This document shows, in pieces, positions 63,624 through 64,000 of a stretch of DNA of 64,000 nt. How positions within the stretch are numbered: the first letter of the stretch is position 1; each line of letters starts with the position of its first letter. The stretch is from the NCBI GenBank assembly GCA_029449245.1, contig JANATF010000007.1:682001-746000 (forward strand), in the 5' to 3' direction. The stretch comes from Mortierella alpina. Lineage: Eukaryota; Mortierellomycota; Mortierellomycetes; Mortierellales; Mortierellaceae. Position numbers and translations under genes: made by a program. The notes beneath the pieces are model-generated. The model had not been told where the DNA came from and made no database searches. It was given only the letters and a program-made list of their open reading frames with translations.

Positions 63624-63797
63624 ACTCATGTGGATCCAGTACTTCTGAGGTTTAAATCCCTCTACCCAAGGTTAAGGTCTATTTTTTACCGAATTTTCGG
63701 GTTTTTTCCTTTGATCCAGACCACTAAAGAGCGCCTAGCTAACGTTCTTGGTCGCATGTCAGGCTAAACCACCAGGCAACAATCTGGAGGGGGAGTC
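63624..63797 (+). mobile_element. B4 fragment, 3' end
   Basis: Matches B1 from about 40807 (ACTCATGTGGATCCAGTACT) through the final polypurine tract GGAGGGGGAGTC. Confidence 0.87.
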
Positions 63798-64000
63798 TGT
63801 CATGTCCTAGTCGGTGTGGGGCTCAGGGACTGTGTACCTGAGTCGCACCTCCCTTTTTATTTCTACAAGAACCAAATATCTACTGTGACGTGATCATGGG
63901 GCCCGATATAAGGGCTCCATGAGCGCGGATCAAAATAAACCCTCTCTTTGTTCTCGTTGACTTCAGTACCTAGTAAGTTAGTATCTCATAATCATATAGA
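63798..64000 (+). mobile_element. B4 LTR, cut by window end
   Basis: First 203 of 211 bases of the B LTR (TGTCATGTCC...CATATAGA), running off the window. Confidence 0.9.

Overview
The window looks like nuclear DNA of a filamentous fungus, most likely an early-diverging (Mucoromycota/Mortierella-like) one. The basis is many short GT-AG introns with CTAAC-like branch sites, fungal-type regulators (an Sfp1-like zinc-finger factor, a LIM-C1-RhoGAP of the Rga type, a GRAM/VASt sterol-transfer protein) and chromodomain Ty3/gypsy retrotransposons. The lineage is inferred from gene style, not proven. The window splits sharply into a gene-dense half (1-20.9 kb) and a retrotransposon island (21.0 kb to the window end).

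Gene half. In order: the 3' end of a very-long-chain acyl-CoA synthetase/fatty-acid transporter (+, ends in a PTS1-like AKL); an Sfp1-like transcription factor (+); a noncoding block with a 19-nt poly-C run and a ~65-nt tandem repeat whose units carry two small hairpins; an unrecognised 157-aa basic protein in four exons (+); an Mtq1/HemK-type protein glutamine methyltransferase in three exons (+); a UDP-glucose 4-epimerase in two exons (-); a 1220-aa LIM-LIM-coiled-coil-C1-RhoGAP protein in seven exons (-); and a 1147-aa GRAM-VASt-TM protein in two exons (+). All spliced models were built by eye. For those treated as complete the exon lengths sum to a multiple of three. These are ordinary housekeeping and signalling genes with no operon logic.

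Transposon half. A foldback DNA element with ~280-bp inverted repeats full of TTGGCAC motifs (21.04-22.27 kb) opens the island. The rest is a nested stack of Ty3/gypsy chromoviruses, which I call families A to G (F is known only as ~1-kb LTR-like blocks). Target-site duplications (TSDs) let the nesting be read. Element C gag (23.6 kb) is split by an A-type element (TSD ACCAG at 24161 and 58809), so about 34.6 kb lies inside one gag gene. In that, a second A element (A2) is split by element E2 (TSD CATAC at 25371 and 48212). E2 pol is split by element G (TSD ATGGT at 25897 and 43480). G gag is split by a solo E LTR (TSD GCCTT). The middle of G pol is gone, replaced by half-elements E1 and F1, a complete element A1, and an element B1 that shares A1's 3' LTR. 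This pattern is best explained by LTR recombination and deletion. To the right lie a recombinant F block carrying a solo D LTR (TSD GGTAC), an apparently intact D element (D1, 52.8-58.4 kb), then fragments of B, C, E, D, F and B again up to the window edge.

The families differ in biology. A and B make one continuous Gag-Pol reading frame. C, D and E have Gag in one frame and Pol in the -1 frame, with the same slippery heptamer GGGAAAC in the correct register just before each gag stop, and in D and E a hairpin exactly 6 nt downstream. C and E carry a tRNA-type primer site (TGGTAGCAAAG). D, and perhaps A and G, have primer sites that instead match their own LTR, which suggests Tf1-like self-priming. 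D1 has identical LTRs and all visible catalytic motifs and is the best candidate for a recently active copy.
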